Assembly (NCBI GenBank): GCA_963675575.1 | Contig: OY776378.1 | Span: forward strand, 558,001-622,000 | DNA: 64,000 bases | Source of the DNA: JAGLOK01 sp963675575 | GTDB taxonomy: Bacteria > Bacillota > Clostridia > Christensenellales > UMGS416 | Direction: 5' to 3' | Shown here: positions 7,746-15,883 of the stretch, one piece after another | Layout: the number at the start of each line of letters is the position of its first letter | How positions within the stretch are numbered: the first letter of the stretch is position 1 | Notes under the pieces: model-generated | The model's database searches: none | Told to the model about the DNA's origin: nothing | Seen by the model: the letters and a program-made list of their open reading frames with translations, nothing else | Translations under genes and position numbers: made by a program

Positions 7746-8126
7746 ATGGCATTAACTAAAGACCAAATCATTGAAGGCATTAAAGAAATGAACGTACTCG
7801 AGCTTTCAGAGCTTGTTAAAGAACTTGAAGAAGTATTCGGCGTAAGCGCAGCAGCTCCTATGGCAGTTGCAGCGGCAGGTCCTGCAGCAGGCGCAGCAGA
7901 AGCAGCAGAAGAGCAAACTGAGTTTGACGTAATTCTCGCTGAAGTCGGCGCAGAAAAAATCAAAGTCATCAAAGTTGTTCGCGAACTTACAGGGCTTGGC
8001 CTCAAAGAAGCAAAAGCTGTTGTTGACGGCGCACCCGGCCCGATTAAAGAAGGCATAGGCAAAGAAGAAGCCGAAGAAATCAAAAAGCAGATTGAAGAAG
8101 TCGGCGCAAAAATCGAAATTAAATAA
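7746..8126 (+). CDS. rplL: Ribosomal protein bL12 (L7/L12)
   Basis: The flexible stalk protein that recruits translation GTPases. N-terminal dimerisation domain MALTKDQIIEGIKEMNVLELSELVKELEEVFGV, an Ala-rich hinge (aa about 36-58) and the C-terminal domain with EKIKVIKVVRELTGLGLKEAKAVVDGAPGPIKEGI. ATG at 7746 follows TATGGAGG; an in-frame ATG at 7731 overlaps that site. rpoB, which often follows, is absent; the operon ends at the hairpin at 8145. Confidence 0.97.
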   Translation: MALTKDQIIEGIKEMNVLELSELVKELEEVFGVSAAAPMAVAAAGPAAGAAEAAEEQTEFDVILAEVGAEKIKVIKVVRELTGLGLKEAKAVVDGAPGPIKEGIGKEEAEEIKKQIEEVGAKIEIK

Positions 8127-8144
8127 GCTAATTATAGCTTAGAA

Positions 8145-8168
8145 AAACAGTCTCGAAAGAGACTGTTT
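8145..8168. terminator. rplL terminator hairpin, left copy of the IS target duplication
   Basis: A 24-bp palindrome AAACAGTCTC-GAAA-GAGACTGTTT. On the plus strand the IS insertion has removed its T-run (only TTT, then the IS end), so rplL termination should be weakened. On the minus strand it is still followed by five Ts and can terminate the transposase transcript. Confidence 0.8.
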
Positions 8169-9690
8169 CAGACTGTCGAAGAAAGCACCTATCTGTCGCA
8201 AGGCAAACGGTGCTTTCTCGCTTTACCGATATAATTATAGAGAAATTGCGTAAATTACAGAAGAAAACAGGGCCAACCTAAGCCCACAAAGCCATCTTTT
8301 TAAGGTTCATACATGCAAACTTGAGAGTTATCCAACCGGACACTCTCTTTATACCTCGATATGGTGTATATCTCATCGCATGTTTCTCCTTAGCATCTGC
8401 GAAGACCCTTTCAATAGTTTGACTCCTTAACGCATAAGTTGCTTTGCCTAAATACGAATGTCTGAAGTCTTCTGCTCGTTCTATGTAATTTTGCCAAATA
8501 TGTTTTATTGCTACTTTTTGATGATTAAGGCTGTGAGTGCATTTTTTAAGATGTGGACAACTACTGCATATTATAGGATTACTCTTGTATTGTCTGTACC
8601 CGTTTCTGTCTGTCGTTGCATATTTTAAAACTTCATTGTTTGGGCAGATTACGCAATCATAATATTCGTCATATACATACTCGTATGGTTTGAAAAACTC
8701 CTTTTTACTCATGGGTCTTTTATAAGGCAATGATGGATTTCGATTATCGTCAAATATCTTTTTGCATATCCACGGTGTTTTGTACGCTGCATCTGCTGCA
8801 ACAGTTTGAACTTCTTTAAATTTACTGGTCACCTTATCATAAATTGCATCTAAAACTTTACTGTCGTGGATATTTCCCGCTGTAGTTACATTGCCTAGAA
8901 CAAAGCCATTTCTATCACATGCGGTGTGTGTTGTGTACGCAAATTCTACTTTATGGTCACCTTTTCTAAATATTCCGCTGTCAGGGTCTGTATTTGATAC
9001 TGTGATTTCTCTTGTTGCTCCTGATGATGGAATATTATCATTATCATCGTTGTCTTTGAATGGTTTTTTTCCTTTTGACTTTCTATCTGCATCTATTTCT
9101 TTGCGAAGTTGTTCGTCATATACCCTTGCTCCGATTTTTGCTGTTTCCTTATGCTTTTTGTTCTTATTGGCATTTGCTTTAATATGTGTTGCATCGATAA
9201 ATATCGTTTCAACTTTTATGAAATCTCGTCTTATTGCTTCCTCTAAAATATGACTAAATATTTCTTCGAATATTTCAGGTGTGAACTTATGCAAAAAGTT
9301 ATAGCTCAATGTTGAAAAGTGCGGTATCTTGTCTGTGAAATCATATCCTAAAAACCATCTGTAGGCTATATTTACTTCCACTTCTTTTGTTGTTTGTCTT
9401 AGCGATCTTATTCCAAACAAATGTTGTATCAGTACCATTTTTACCAGTACTTTTGGGTCAATTGCTGGTCTACCGATATCTTTGCTATATTTATCTTCTA
9501 CTAATTCATATATGAACTCAAAGTCCATCACTTTATTGACTTTCCTTAATAGATGATTCTTCGGAACTAGGCTTTCTACACTTACCAGCTGTATTTGTTC
9601 GCTTTTGTTTTTTTGTTTTTCTATCATTTTGTGCCCACTTCTATTATACCAAAAAAAGCCATTCCTTAGAATGACTTTTTCGACAGTCTG
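8169..9690 (-). mobile_element. Complete IS1182-family insertion sequence, 1522 bp
   Basis: The ends are inverted repeats starting CAGACTGTCGAA (12 exact bases, then imperfect). The element is flanked on both sides by an exact 24-bp copy of the rplL terminator palindrome (8145-8168 and 9691-9714), which I read as the target duplication. Inside is a single transposase gene on the minus strand. A further hairpin GAAAGCACC ... GGTGCTTTC lies near the left end (8181-8217). Intact ends, intact transposase and identical flanks point to a recent insertion. Confidence 0.9.
8278..9627 (-). CDS. IS1182-family transposase
   Basis: A 449-residue DDE transposase. The N-terminal DUF772-like part contains DKYSKDIGRPAIDPKVLVKMVLIQ and RWFLGYDFTDKIPHFSTLS. 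Catalytic candidates are Asp in TIFIDATHIKANANK, Asp in TVAADAAYKTPW and Glu in RSQTIERVFADAKEKHAMRY, with the conserved downstream YRGI segment. A Cys cluster (CVICPN, CSSCPHLKKC) may bind zinc, as in relatives. The ORF is full length with no frameshift, so probably active. Its start lies 63 bases inside the right end of the element. Confidence 0.93.
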   Translation of the reverse strand: MIEKQKNKSEQIQLVSVESLVPKNHLLRKVNKVMDFEFIYELVEDKYSKDIGRPAIDPKVLVKMVLIQHLFGIRSLRQTTKEVEVNIAYRWFLGYDFTDKIPHFSTLSYNFLHKFTPEIFEEIFSHILEEAIRRDFIKVETIFIDATHIKANANKNKKHKETAKIGARVYDEQLRKEIDADRKSKGKKPFKDNDDNDNIPSSGATREITVSNTDPDSGIFRKGDHKVEFAYTTHTACDRNGFVLGNVTTAGNIHDSKVLDAIYDKVTSKFKEVQTVAADAAYKTPWICKKIFDDNRNPSLPYKRPMSKKEFFKPYEYVYDEYYDCVICPNNEVLKYATTDRNGYRQYKSNPIICSSCPHLKKCTHSLNHQKVAIKHIWQNYIERAEDFRHSYLGKATYALRSQTIERVFADAKEKHAMRYTPYRGIKRVSGWITLKFACMNLKKMALWA

Positions 9691-9719
9691 AAACAGTCTC
9701 GAAAGAGACTGTTTTTTTT
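9691..9719 (+). terminator. Right copy of the terminator hairpin with T-run
   Basis: The same 24-bp palindrome as at 8145, here still followed by the original eight-T tract. It can stop plus-strand read-through crossing the IS and marks the far edge of the insertion. Confidence 0.8.
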
Positions 9720-9738
9720 GTTTTAAAGAAAAATATTA

Positions 9739-10392
9739 TTAATCCAAATGCTCCCCGAGAGCCTCACTTATAACCTCATACGCCGCTTCAGTCAGATGCA
9801 GCCCCTCAACGGTAAACTCTTTTTTAAGCTCGTTGTTTTCGTTTTTCAATTGCTTTGTCATATCAATGTATTCAATACTAAAATCATCTGCTAAGATTAT
9901 AAGCTTTTCATTTAAATCATCCACAACATCATTTACGTTTTCGCCCATAGGGCTAAACCATACTTCAAAGTCGGAAACATTTAAGGGATAAACCGAAATT
10001 AAAAAAATCTCAGTGTAGGGGCATTTTTTTTGAATGTCTTTGATTATATTTTCGATGCGCTCCGCTATATCATCATTTGTTCTTCCGTAACCCACATCGT
10101 TTATGCCAAGCAGGATAAAAACTTTTTTTGGCTTATATGAATAAACATCCGCTTTAAGCCGCTCTTGAGCTTCGTCCGTTCTGTCGCCCCAAACTCCGCT
10201 GTTAATGACGGGTAAGTTGGGGAAATACTGCTCAAGATTATATGATGAGGTAATAGAATCCCCCAGAAACACTATAGTGTCACTAGCTTTTTTGCGCAGC
10301 GGATTGGTGCATCCAAAAGAAAAAAGCAGTATTATCGCCCAAAGAACGATAACACCGCATTTAATAGTTTTATTTTTATATAAATTAGTCAT
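9739..10392 (-). CDS. SGNH/GDSL-family lipoprotein hydrolase
   Basis: Probably a membrane-tethered esterase or deacylase of unknown substrate. The N-terminus has a signal with lipobox (LLFSFGC, Cys about 28). Then come block I VFLGDSITSS (nucleophile Ser), block II NSGVWGD, block III LLGINDVGYG and block V EGLHLTEAAY with the catalytic His; the usual Asp three residues before that His is Glu. I chose ATG at 10392 (217 aa) because it overlaps the stop of the MFS gene; the two are one operon. Confidence 0.8.
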   Translation of the reverse strand: MTNLYKNKTIKCGVIVLWAIILLFSFGCTNPLRKKASDTIVFLGDSITSSYNLEQYFPNLPVINSGVWGDRTDEAQERLKADVYSYKPKKVFILLGINDVGYGRTNDDIAERIENIIKDIQKKCPYTEIFLISVYPLNVSDFEVWFSPMGENVNDVVDDLNEKLIILADDFSIEYIDMTKQLKNENNELKKEFTVEGLHLTEAAYEVISEALGEHLD

Positions 10393-11707
10393 CCACATCA
10401 AATGATTCAAGAACACTCTTTGAAGCTATTGGCTTAGTATCACCGTGTTTTACCATAAGCATTGTAATAAAAGCCAAGCCTACAAATAGCGCTCCGTAAG
10501 GAAACAAAGTGTAGTAACCTACGTGTTCTAAAAGATAACCGGAAGCTATTGGGGTCACAATTTGTGCCGCCATAGAGAAAGTATAATAGTAACCTGTATA
10601 TTTTCCAACGCTTGCATCCTTTGACATCTCAAGCACCATAGGCAGGGAGTTAACATTGATTGAAGCCCAACCCACACCGGCAAGTGCGAAAGAAATAAAC
10701 ATCAGAGGTGAATATGTCGTATAAAGAGAGGATGTGGCAAATACGCTTGTCAATAGGACTACACCAAACAGAATGCTCTTTCTGCGTCCTACTTTTGTGG
10801 AGATTATGCCAACAGGTATGAATGCTAAAGTTGCCGCAACTATTGCGACCATCAGTATAAGAGAAGCTTTGGATTCCGGCATTCCGAGGTGAACTACAGA
10901 ATATCTGGAGAAAGCAGTAGTTATCGCGTTATAGCCAATAAACCAAAGTGCAATAGAAACTAATATAAGTCGCATGCTTTTGCGGACATCTTTTGGCATC
11001 TTTTCATTTGTTGGTGTTAGATCTTCTATGTCGACAGCTTTATCGTCAATTCCCATTGCTTTGCTGTCCTCGTGCATTTTTTTAACCATTTTTGGTTCAT
11101 TAACGGTTAATACTAGTGCTATCATACCAATAAGCATAATTATTGCCGTTACTATAAAAATCGGCCAGTAATTTGCGTTAGCCGGGTCTGTAGTGGTCGA
11201 AGCCAGTAAAAAATTAAGCAGTAATATCATTGCCCCACCGACTGCCCCCATAAGGTTAATTATTGCATTGCCCTTTGAACGAAGCGGTTTTGGGGTCACA
11301 TCCGGCATTAAAGCTACAGCAGGGGAACGGTATGTAGCCATTGCTATCAATAAAATTGCCAGCGCTACAATGAATACTGTCAGCTGATTAGAGTGTGCCG
11401 CATATGGAATGAGCATCATCAAAACTATTGAAACAAGTGTTCCGAAAATTATGTATGGCATTCGTCGACCGATTTTTGTATGCGTTTTATCTGAGAACGC
11501 GCCAAATAGCGGAATCATGAACAACGCTATAATATTGTCCAATGACATTATAAACCCTGTCAAAGTGTCACCGATACCGAAAGTGCTTTTTAGGATAAGA
11601 GGAATTTTAAAATCATAGAGTTGCCAAAAGGCGGAAATTGTCATGAAGGCGAGGCCAACAAATATTGTTTTACTTACATTTAGTTTTCCAATTGTTTCTT
11701 TTTTCAT
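10385..11707 (-). CDS. MFS transporter, SLC45/GPH-like sugar-porter type
   Basis: A 440-residue protein with about 12 membrane spans. The loop between spans 2 and 3 carries GAFSDKTHTKIGRRMPYI, and span 4-5 carries SPAVALMPDVTPKPLRSKGNAI, both typical of the SLC45-like branch that carries sugars or glycosides by proton symport. A long hydrophilic central loop (aa about 205-240) separates the halves. The neighbouring esterase suggests uptake of an acylated sugar, but this is inference. A good AGAGG site precedes the ATG. Confidence 0.8.
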   Translation of the reverse strand: MKKETIGKLNVSKTIFVGLAFMTISAFWQLYDFKIPLILKSTFGIGDTLTGFIMSLDNIIALFMIPLFGAFSDKTHTKIGRRMPYIIFGTLVSIVLMMLIPYAAHSNQLTVFIVALAILLIAMATYRSPAVALMPDVTPKPLRSKGNAIINLMGAVGGAMILLLNFLLASTTTDPANANYWPIFIVTAIIMLIGMIALVLTVNEPKMVKKMHEDSKAMGIDDKAVDIEDLTPTNEKMPKDVRKSMRLILVSIALWFIGYNAITTAFSRYSVVHLGMPESKASLILMVAIVAATLAFIPVGIISTKVGRRKSILFGVVLLTSVFATSSLYTTYSPLMFISFALAGVGWASINVNSLPMVLEMSKDASVGKYTGYYYTFSMAAQIVTPIASGYLLEHVGYYTLFPYGALFVGLAFITMLMVKHGDTKPIASKSVLESFDVDD

Positions 11708-11736
11708 AAAATACCTCTTTTATTTGCGTTGGTTAA

Positions 11737-11779
11737 ATTATAGAATAACTAATATAGATATTACAATCATTTATTGTAA
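11737..11779 (-). promoter_or_regulatory. Promoter with palindromic operator between divergent genes
   Basis: On the minus strand TTGTAA (11766-11761) and TATAAT (11742-11737) are 18 bp apart and would serve the MFS-esterase operon. The -35 is one arm of a perfect inverted repeat TTACAAT-CATTT-ATTGTAA (11761-11779). A repressor bound there would also sit upstream of the dehydrogenase gene on the plus strand. Confidence 0.6.
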
Positions 11780-11816
11780 ATAATAATTATATTTAGAAAA
11801 ACATTGGAGATTTTTT

Positions 11817-12767
11817 ATGATTAACGTGCTAATGACGAAGAAATTTGATCAAAACAAACTAAAACTGATGGAAGATACATATAAAATAAAAATATATACG
11901 ATGGAAAAAGGCGAGCAGCGCGAGCAAAAGATTTTGGATAGGATTGAGATATTAACAGGCTGGACGATAGAAAACGCATTAGAGCTGATGCCCAATTTAA
12001 AGTGGATTCATCTTTATTCGGCAGGAGTCGACAGACAAATTGAAGAACTCAGAAAGGTTGAATGCCCGCCGCGCCTTACCAACAACAGAGGAACCTATGC
12101 CATACCTTTGGCAGAGCACACGGTGGCAATGCTTTTTGCGTTAAACAGAAAGATAAAAATATATGTGAAAAACCAAATTAATAAAACTTGGAAAAACGAA
12201 GGAGCAGCGCGAGAACTTTGCGGCTCAACTGTCGGGATAGTGGGCTTTGGAGATGTTGGAAGCTACACGGCCAAAGTGATGAAAGCTCTGGGGGCTAAAG
12301 TGCTGGTTAATAAATTGAATAAATCCGAAAAGCCTGACTACGTGGATGAAATGTACTACGCAACCCGAGGCCTGGACAATATGCTGCCACTGTGCGACTA
12401 TGTGCTGATTTCGCTTCCAGGCACAGAAGAAACAAGAAATCTTTTTAATAAGAAGCGGATGCTTAAAATGAAAAATGGCGTAGTAGTTACCAACGTGGGA
12501 AGAGGATATGTGATAGACTGCGATGCTTTGGCTGAATTGATCGATAGCGGTCATATTGGAGGCGCAGGGTTGGACGTTACGGAGCCCGAGCCTTTAAACC
12601 CCGAACATAAGCTGTGGGATTTGGAAAATGTTATAATAACTCCGCATGTTGCGTGGCGCTCACCGAACAACAATGACAGGACATTTAAGATATTTGAAGA
12701 AAACCTTGCGTGCTATCTTAAAGGCGAGCGGATGCCAAATGAAATAGATATTTTAAAAGGATATTAA
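11817..12767 (+). CDS. D-isomer-specific 2-hydroxyacid dehydrogenase
   Basis: An NAD(P)-dependent oxidoreductase that interconverts a 2-keto acid and a D-2-hydroxy acid. The NAD-binding core is GSTVGIVGFGDVGSYTAKVMKALG (aa about 140-163). The catalytic Arg lies in VTNVGRGYVID, the Glu in LDVTEPEPLNP and the His in ITPHVAW. The 316-residue length is typical. The substrate is unknown. It is divergent from the transporter operon and ends at a bidirectional terminator. Confidence 0.87.
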   Translation: MINVLMTKKFDQNKLKLMEDTYKIKIYTMEKGEQREQKILDRIEILTGWTIENALELMPNLKWIHLYSAGVDRQIEELRKVECPPRLTNNRGTYAIPLAEHTVAMLFALNRKIKIYVKNQINKTWKNEGAARELCGSTVGIVGFGDVGSYTAKVMKALGAKVLVNKLNKSEKPDYVDEMYYATRGLDNMLPLCDYVLISLPGTEETRNLFNKKRMLKMKNGVVVTNVGRGYVIDCDALAELIDSGHIGGAGLDVTEPEPLNPEHKLWDLENVIITPHVAWRSPNNNDRTFKIFEENLACYLKGERMPNEIDILKGY

Positions 12768-12781
12768 TGGATGAATAATAA

Positions 12782-12807
12782 AAAAGAGACCCGGATAGGT
12801 CTCTTTT
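12782..12807. terminator. Bidirectional intrinsic terminator
   Basis: AAAAGAGACC, loop CGGATA, GGTCTCTTTT. It separates the convergent dehydrogenase and trpB2 genes and has A/T runs on both sides. Confidence 0.85.
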
Positions 12808-12824
12808 GTGCTATTGTTACTGAT

Positions 12825-14201
12825 TTATTTTGGTATTACCGGGATTGATTCAAACCCTTTTTCTATTGTGCTTTGCGGTAGCTCAACGTCATGTATTTTT
12901 CCTGAGTTGTAGTCGTCATATGCCGTAAGGTCAAAGTGCCCGTGTCCTGAAAGACAGAAAAGGATAGTTTTTTCTTCGCCTGTTTCAATGCATTTTTTAG
13001 CTTGGTTAATTGCTTCAAGTATAGCATGCGATGACTCAGGAGCCGGCAGTATTCCCTCTGTGTGCGCAAAAAGTTTGGCGGCTGCAAACACATCGGTTTG
13101 ATGCACCGCGACCGCGTTTATTATGCCGTCTTCATAAAGCTGGCTGACAAGGGGGGGATCTCCGTGAAAACGAAGACCTCCTGCGTGTATGCCGGCAGGC
13201 TGAAACAAATGCCCAAGAGTATATTGCTTGGTTATCGGTGTCATTTCCGCCGTGTCATTATAGTCGTATGCAAATTTTCCGCGTGTTAGTGTCGGACATG
13301 CGGTAGGCTCTACCGCTATAAATTCGATTTGCTTGTCGTCCACTATCTTATCATGTACAAATGGAAAAGATATACCAGCAAAGTTTGATCCGCCTCCGCA
13401 ACAGCCGATTACAATATCGGGATATTCGCCGACTTTTGCCAGCTGGGCTTTTGCTTCCTGTCCGATAATGCTTTGATGCAATAATACATGGTTCAAAACC
13501 GAACCCAAGGCGTAGTTTGTGTCATCATGTGTTGCAGCATCTTCAACAGCTTCACTGATTGCGGTGCCCAGTGTTCCGCCGTTATCGGGGTCTTTGGCCA
13601 ATACTGCGCGGCCCGCATTTGTTTTATCCGACGGACTTGCATATATCGTTGCACCGAATGTTTCTATTATCGATTTGCGATAGGGTTTTTGCTGCGCGCT
13701 TACTTTTACCATATAAACAGTGCATTCAAGGTCCATCATTTTGCACGCAATCGCAAGTGCCGTTCCCCATTGGCCTGCGCCGGTCTCTGTTGCTATGCGC
13801 TTTATGCCCGCTTTTTTGTTGTAATAGGCCTGAGGGATGGAAGTATTGAGCTTATGCGAACCTGAAGGCGTTGTGCCCTCATACTTATAATAAATCTTCG
13901 CCGGTGTACCAAGCTCTTTTTCCAGACGGTAGGCTCGTATCAGCGGGGTGCTTCTATAAGTTTTATACAGCTCTTGTACTTCTTGTGGGATTTCGATGTA
14001 GCGTTCGGTAGAAACTTCCTGCATGATAAGGTCAATTGGGAATATCGGTGTAAAGTCAGGAGGCCCTGCAGGTTTTTTAGTCTGCGGACTCAACGCCGGT
14101 TCCGGTAAATTTTTCATATCTGCTTGGAGATTGTACCAATACTTGGGAAGCTCTTCTTCTGTTAAATAAATGCGATTTGGTATAGTTGTATTCTTGTTCA
14201 T
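12825..14201 (-). CDS. trpB: Tryptophan synthase beta chain, TrpB2 type
   Basis: A PLP enzyme that makes tryptophan from indole and serine. The 458-residue length, the N-terminal extension (YLTEEELPKYWYNLQADM) and ETGAGQWG (TrpB1 has QHG) mark the TrpB2 group. The PLP lysine lies in PSGSHKLNTSI, and the phosphate loop is CCGGGSNFAGI. No trpA or other trp gene is near, so it is an orphan copy that probably salvages free indole. The ATG has a GGAGAG site. Confidence 0.92.
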   Translation of the reverse strand: MNKNTTIPNRIYLTEEELPKYWYNLQADMKNLPEPALSPQTKKPAGPPDFTPIFPIDLIMQEVSTERYIEIPQEVQELYKTYRSTPLIRAYRLEKELGTPAKIYYKYEGTTPSGSHKLNTSIPQAYYNKKAGIKRIATETGAGQWGTALAIACKMMDLECTVYMVKVSAQQKPYRKSIIETFGATIYASPSDKTNAGRAVLAKDPDNGGTLGTAISEAVEDAATHDDTNYALGSVLNHVLLHQSIIGQEAKAQLAKVGEYPDIVIGCCGGGSNFAGISFPFVHDKIVDDKQIEFIAVEPTACPTLTRGKFAYDYNDTAEMTPITKQYTLGHLFQPAGIHAGGLRFHGDPPLVSQLYEDGIINAVAVHQTDVFAAAKLFAHTEGILPAPESSHAILEAINQAKKCIETGEEKTILFCLSGHGHFDLTAYDDYNSGKIHDVELPQSTIEKGFESIPVIPK

Positions 14202-14519
14202 ATTACCAGTCTCTCCTATTCTCGTCTAATTATTCATACCTCTACGGTATGTTATTTGAAATTATACTGTCAAAATAAAATTATTACAAGAATATTTTTT
14301 TAAAAAAAATCGACTTAATCGGGCTTTTAAAACCAGTTATAAGTAGTTTTGCTCGTGATAATTCGGATTTTAATTGAACCCATAATAGAAATCCTGGATA
14401 TTTTTGTTTCTTATACTATCTCATCAAAGCGGGATGCGTAAAGAATGTTTTTATTTGTTTTACCTTGTAGAATAGGCTTTATCATGATAGATTAAAAATA
14501 AAATTTAAGGAAAGTTTTT
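14202..14519. promoter_or_regulatory. Divergent intergenic region with an inverted repeat
   Basis: A 318-bp gap between divergent genes. A minus-strand TTGACA (14273-14268) faces trpB2, and an inverted repeat CATACC-TCTAC-GGTATG (14235-14251) lies where its -10 would be, a possible operator. No convincing T-box or riboswitch was seen. The rest is AT-rich with no gene. Confidence 0.4.
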
Positions 14520-15161
14520 ATGAGTTATAAACATGTAATTTGGGATTGGAACGGAACATTGCTTGACGATGTTAACCTTGGGCATAGATTGTTAAACAAT
14601 TTTCAGGAGCTTAAAGGGGTAAAATTATCAAGCCTTGAAGAGTATAGAGGCATGTTTACCTTTCCCATAACAGATTTCTATAAAAAAGCCGGACTTTTTG
14701 AAAACATGGAATCTTTTCGCAAGCTGGCTGACATCTATATAAAAAAATATGAAGCTGGTCTTGAAAAATGTTCTTTGCAAAAAGACGCTAAAGAAGTGCT
14801 GGAAATGATGAACGGGAAAGGGATTACAAATTCTATTTTAACCGCCAGTCTTGAAACCATGGCAATAAAACAGCTGAAAAATTATGAAATAGAAAAATAT
14901 TTTTTAGCCGTCACCGGAAAAAGGGATCATTACGCGTCCGGTAAAAGCGAACTTATAAAAATTCACTTAGAAAAAATAGAATACGGACCAGATGAAATTG
15001 TATTTGTGGGCGATACCTTGCATGACAAAGATATTGCAGAGCAAATAGGATGTAGCCATATCATTGTTTTAAACGGGCATCAGGATGTTGAGCCTTTATT
15101 GGACGGAAAAATAATTACTGCAAAAGGCTTGATGGAAGCCGCTGAAATGATTTTAAAATAG
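14520..15161 (+). CDS. HAD-superfamily hydrolase, phosphoglycolate-phosphatase-like
   Basis: A probable small-molecule phosphatase of 213 residues. Motif I is IWDWNGTLLDD, where the second acid of the usual DxD is Asn; motif II is SILTAS; motif III has Lys about 141 in SGKSELIKIHL; motif IV is VFVGDTLHDKDIA. A helical cap occupies aa about 15-85. The Asn variant occurs in several HAD branches, so activity is still likely. The AAGGAAAG site supports the start. Confidence 0.82.
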   Translation: MSYKHVIWDWNGTLLDDVNLGHRLLNNFQELKGVKLSSLEEYRGMFTFPITDFYKKAGLFENMESFRKLADIYIKKYEAGLEKCSLQKDAKEVLEMMNGKGITNSILTASLETMAIKQLKNYEIEKYFLAVTGKRDHYASGKSELIKIHLEKIEYGPDEIVFVGDTLHDKDIAEQIGCSHIIVLNGHQDVEPLLDGKIITAKGLMEAAEMILK

Positions 15162-15237
15162 TCGATAATAGTGGTTAATTACCCTTTAGACAAAATCGAA
15201 ACATTTTAAAGACCTGAGTGCTAACTGAAAGAAATAG

Positions 15238-15266
15238 TTTAAATTGCGCCGATGATATTATATAAT
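15238..15266 (+). promoter_or_regulatory. Promoter placed for a leaderless transcript
   Basis: TTTAAA, 17-bp spacer, TATAAT (15261-15266), then only seven bases to the ATG at 15274. No ribosome site fits between them. Confidence 0.55.
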
Positions 15267-15273
15267 GTTTTAA

Positions 15274-15879
15274 ATGAACGATAAAACTTTAAAAACTGCC
15301 GGATATATAATCCGCTCAATATGGTTTTTGGCAAAGATAGTTATTGTATGTGTTATAGTTATTGCCCTTATGATTGTGGGCTATATTATGGCGCGCGATA
15401 TAGCAAACGTTTATATTATAACTACAGATGGCATGAAACTTCGGGCGGGGGTTGTGCTTGGGCTTGAAGACTCAAGCGATTTATACAAATTTTTCAGCGG
15501 CTCTTTTGTGACAAATGATACAGAACTTAACAGTTCCAAATACGATGATTATCTTATAAGGGATTTCGATTATAACCTAAAAATAAAAAGCCTTTGGTGC
15601 AATCCCTGGAATAAAACGGCCGAGGTGGTGGTTGTCGAGGCAATACCGTCTATTGATGGTGAAAAGACTCTAAAAGGGGAAGATGAAGAGGCCACACCCG
15701 TTCCCGAATGGTCCAGAAAAAGATTTAAGATTAGTTTTATAAACCAGGATGACAGGTGGCTTATTAACGAGATTAACATAATGGAATATCTTGAACCTGA
15801 GCCTACACCCACTGATGAACCGGAGATAACACCAACGCCTGAGGGAATGACCCCAACACCTACTCCATCAGGATCATAA
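15274..15879 (+). CDS. Membrane-anchored protein with Pro/Thr-rich tail, unknown function
   Basis: A 201-residue protein with one N-terminal membrane span (aa about 18-40, WFLAKIVIVCVIVIALMIVG) and the rest outside. The outer part (aa 50-170) has a mixed alpha/beta look and ends WLINEINIMEYLEP, resembling small nuclear-transport-factor-like or DUF4878-like folds, but I cannot assign it. The last 28 residues are TPTDEPEITPTPEG-like, typical of a wall-spanning linker. It has no ribosome site and probably a leaderless mRNA. dusB follows 4 bases after it. Confidence 0.72.
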   Translation: MNDKTLKTAGYIIRSIWFLAKIVIVCVIVIALMIVGYIMARDIANVYIITTDGMKLRAGVVLGLEDSSDLYKFFSGSFVTNDTELNSSKYDDYLIRDFDYNLKIKSLWCNPWNKTAEVVVVEAIPSIDGEKTLKGEDEEATPVPEWSRKRFKISFINQDDRWLINEINIMEYLEPEPTPTDEPEITPTPEGMTPTPTPSGS

Positions 15880-15883
15880 AAAA

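Noticed and set aside
7712..8083. Long minus-strand frame opposite rplL (Ser/Ala-rich)
   Set aside because: A mirror of the Ala/Glu-rich L7/L12 codons; no start signal.
13488..13865. Plus-strand Cys-rich frame opposite trpB2
   Set aside because: Shadow of a clear PLP enzyme; no ribosome site, no family likeness.
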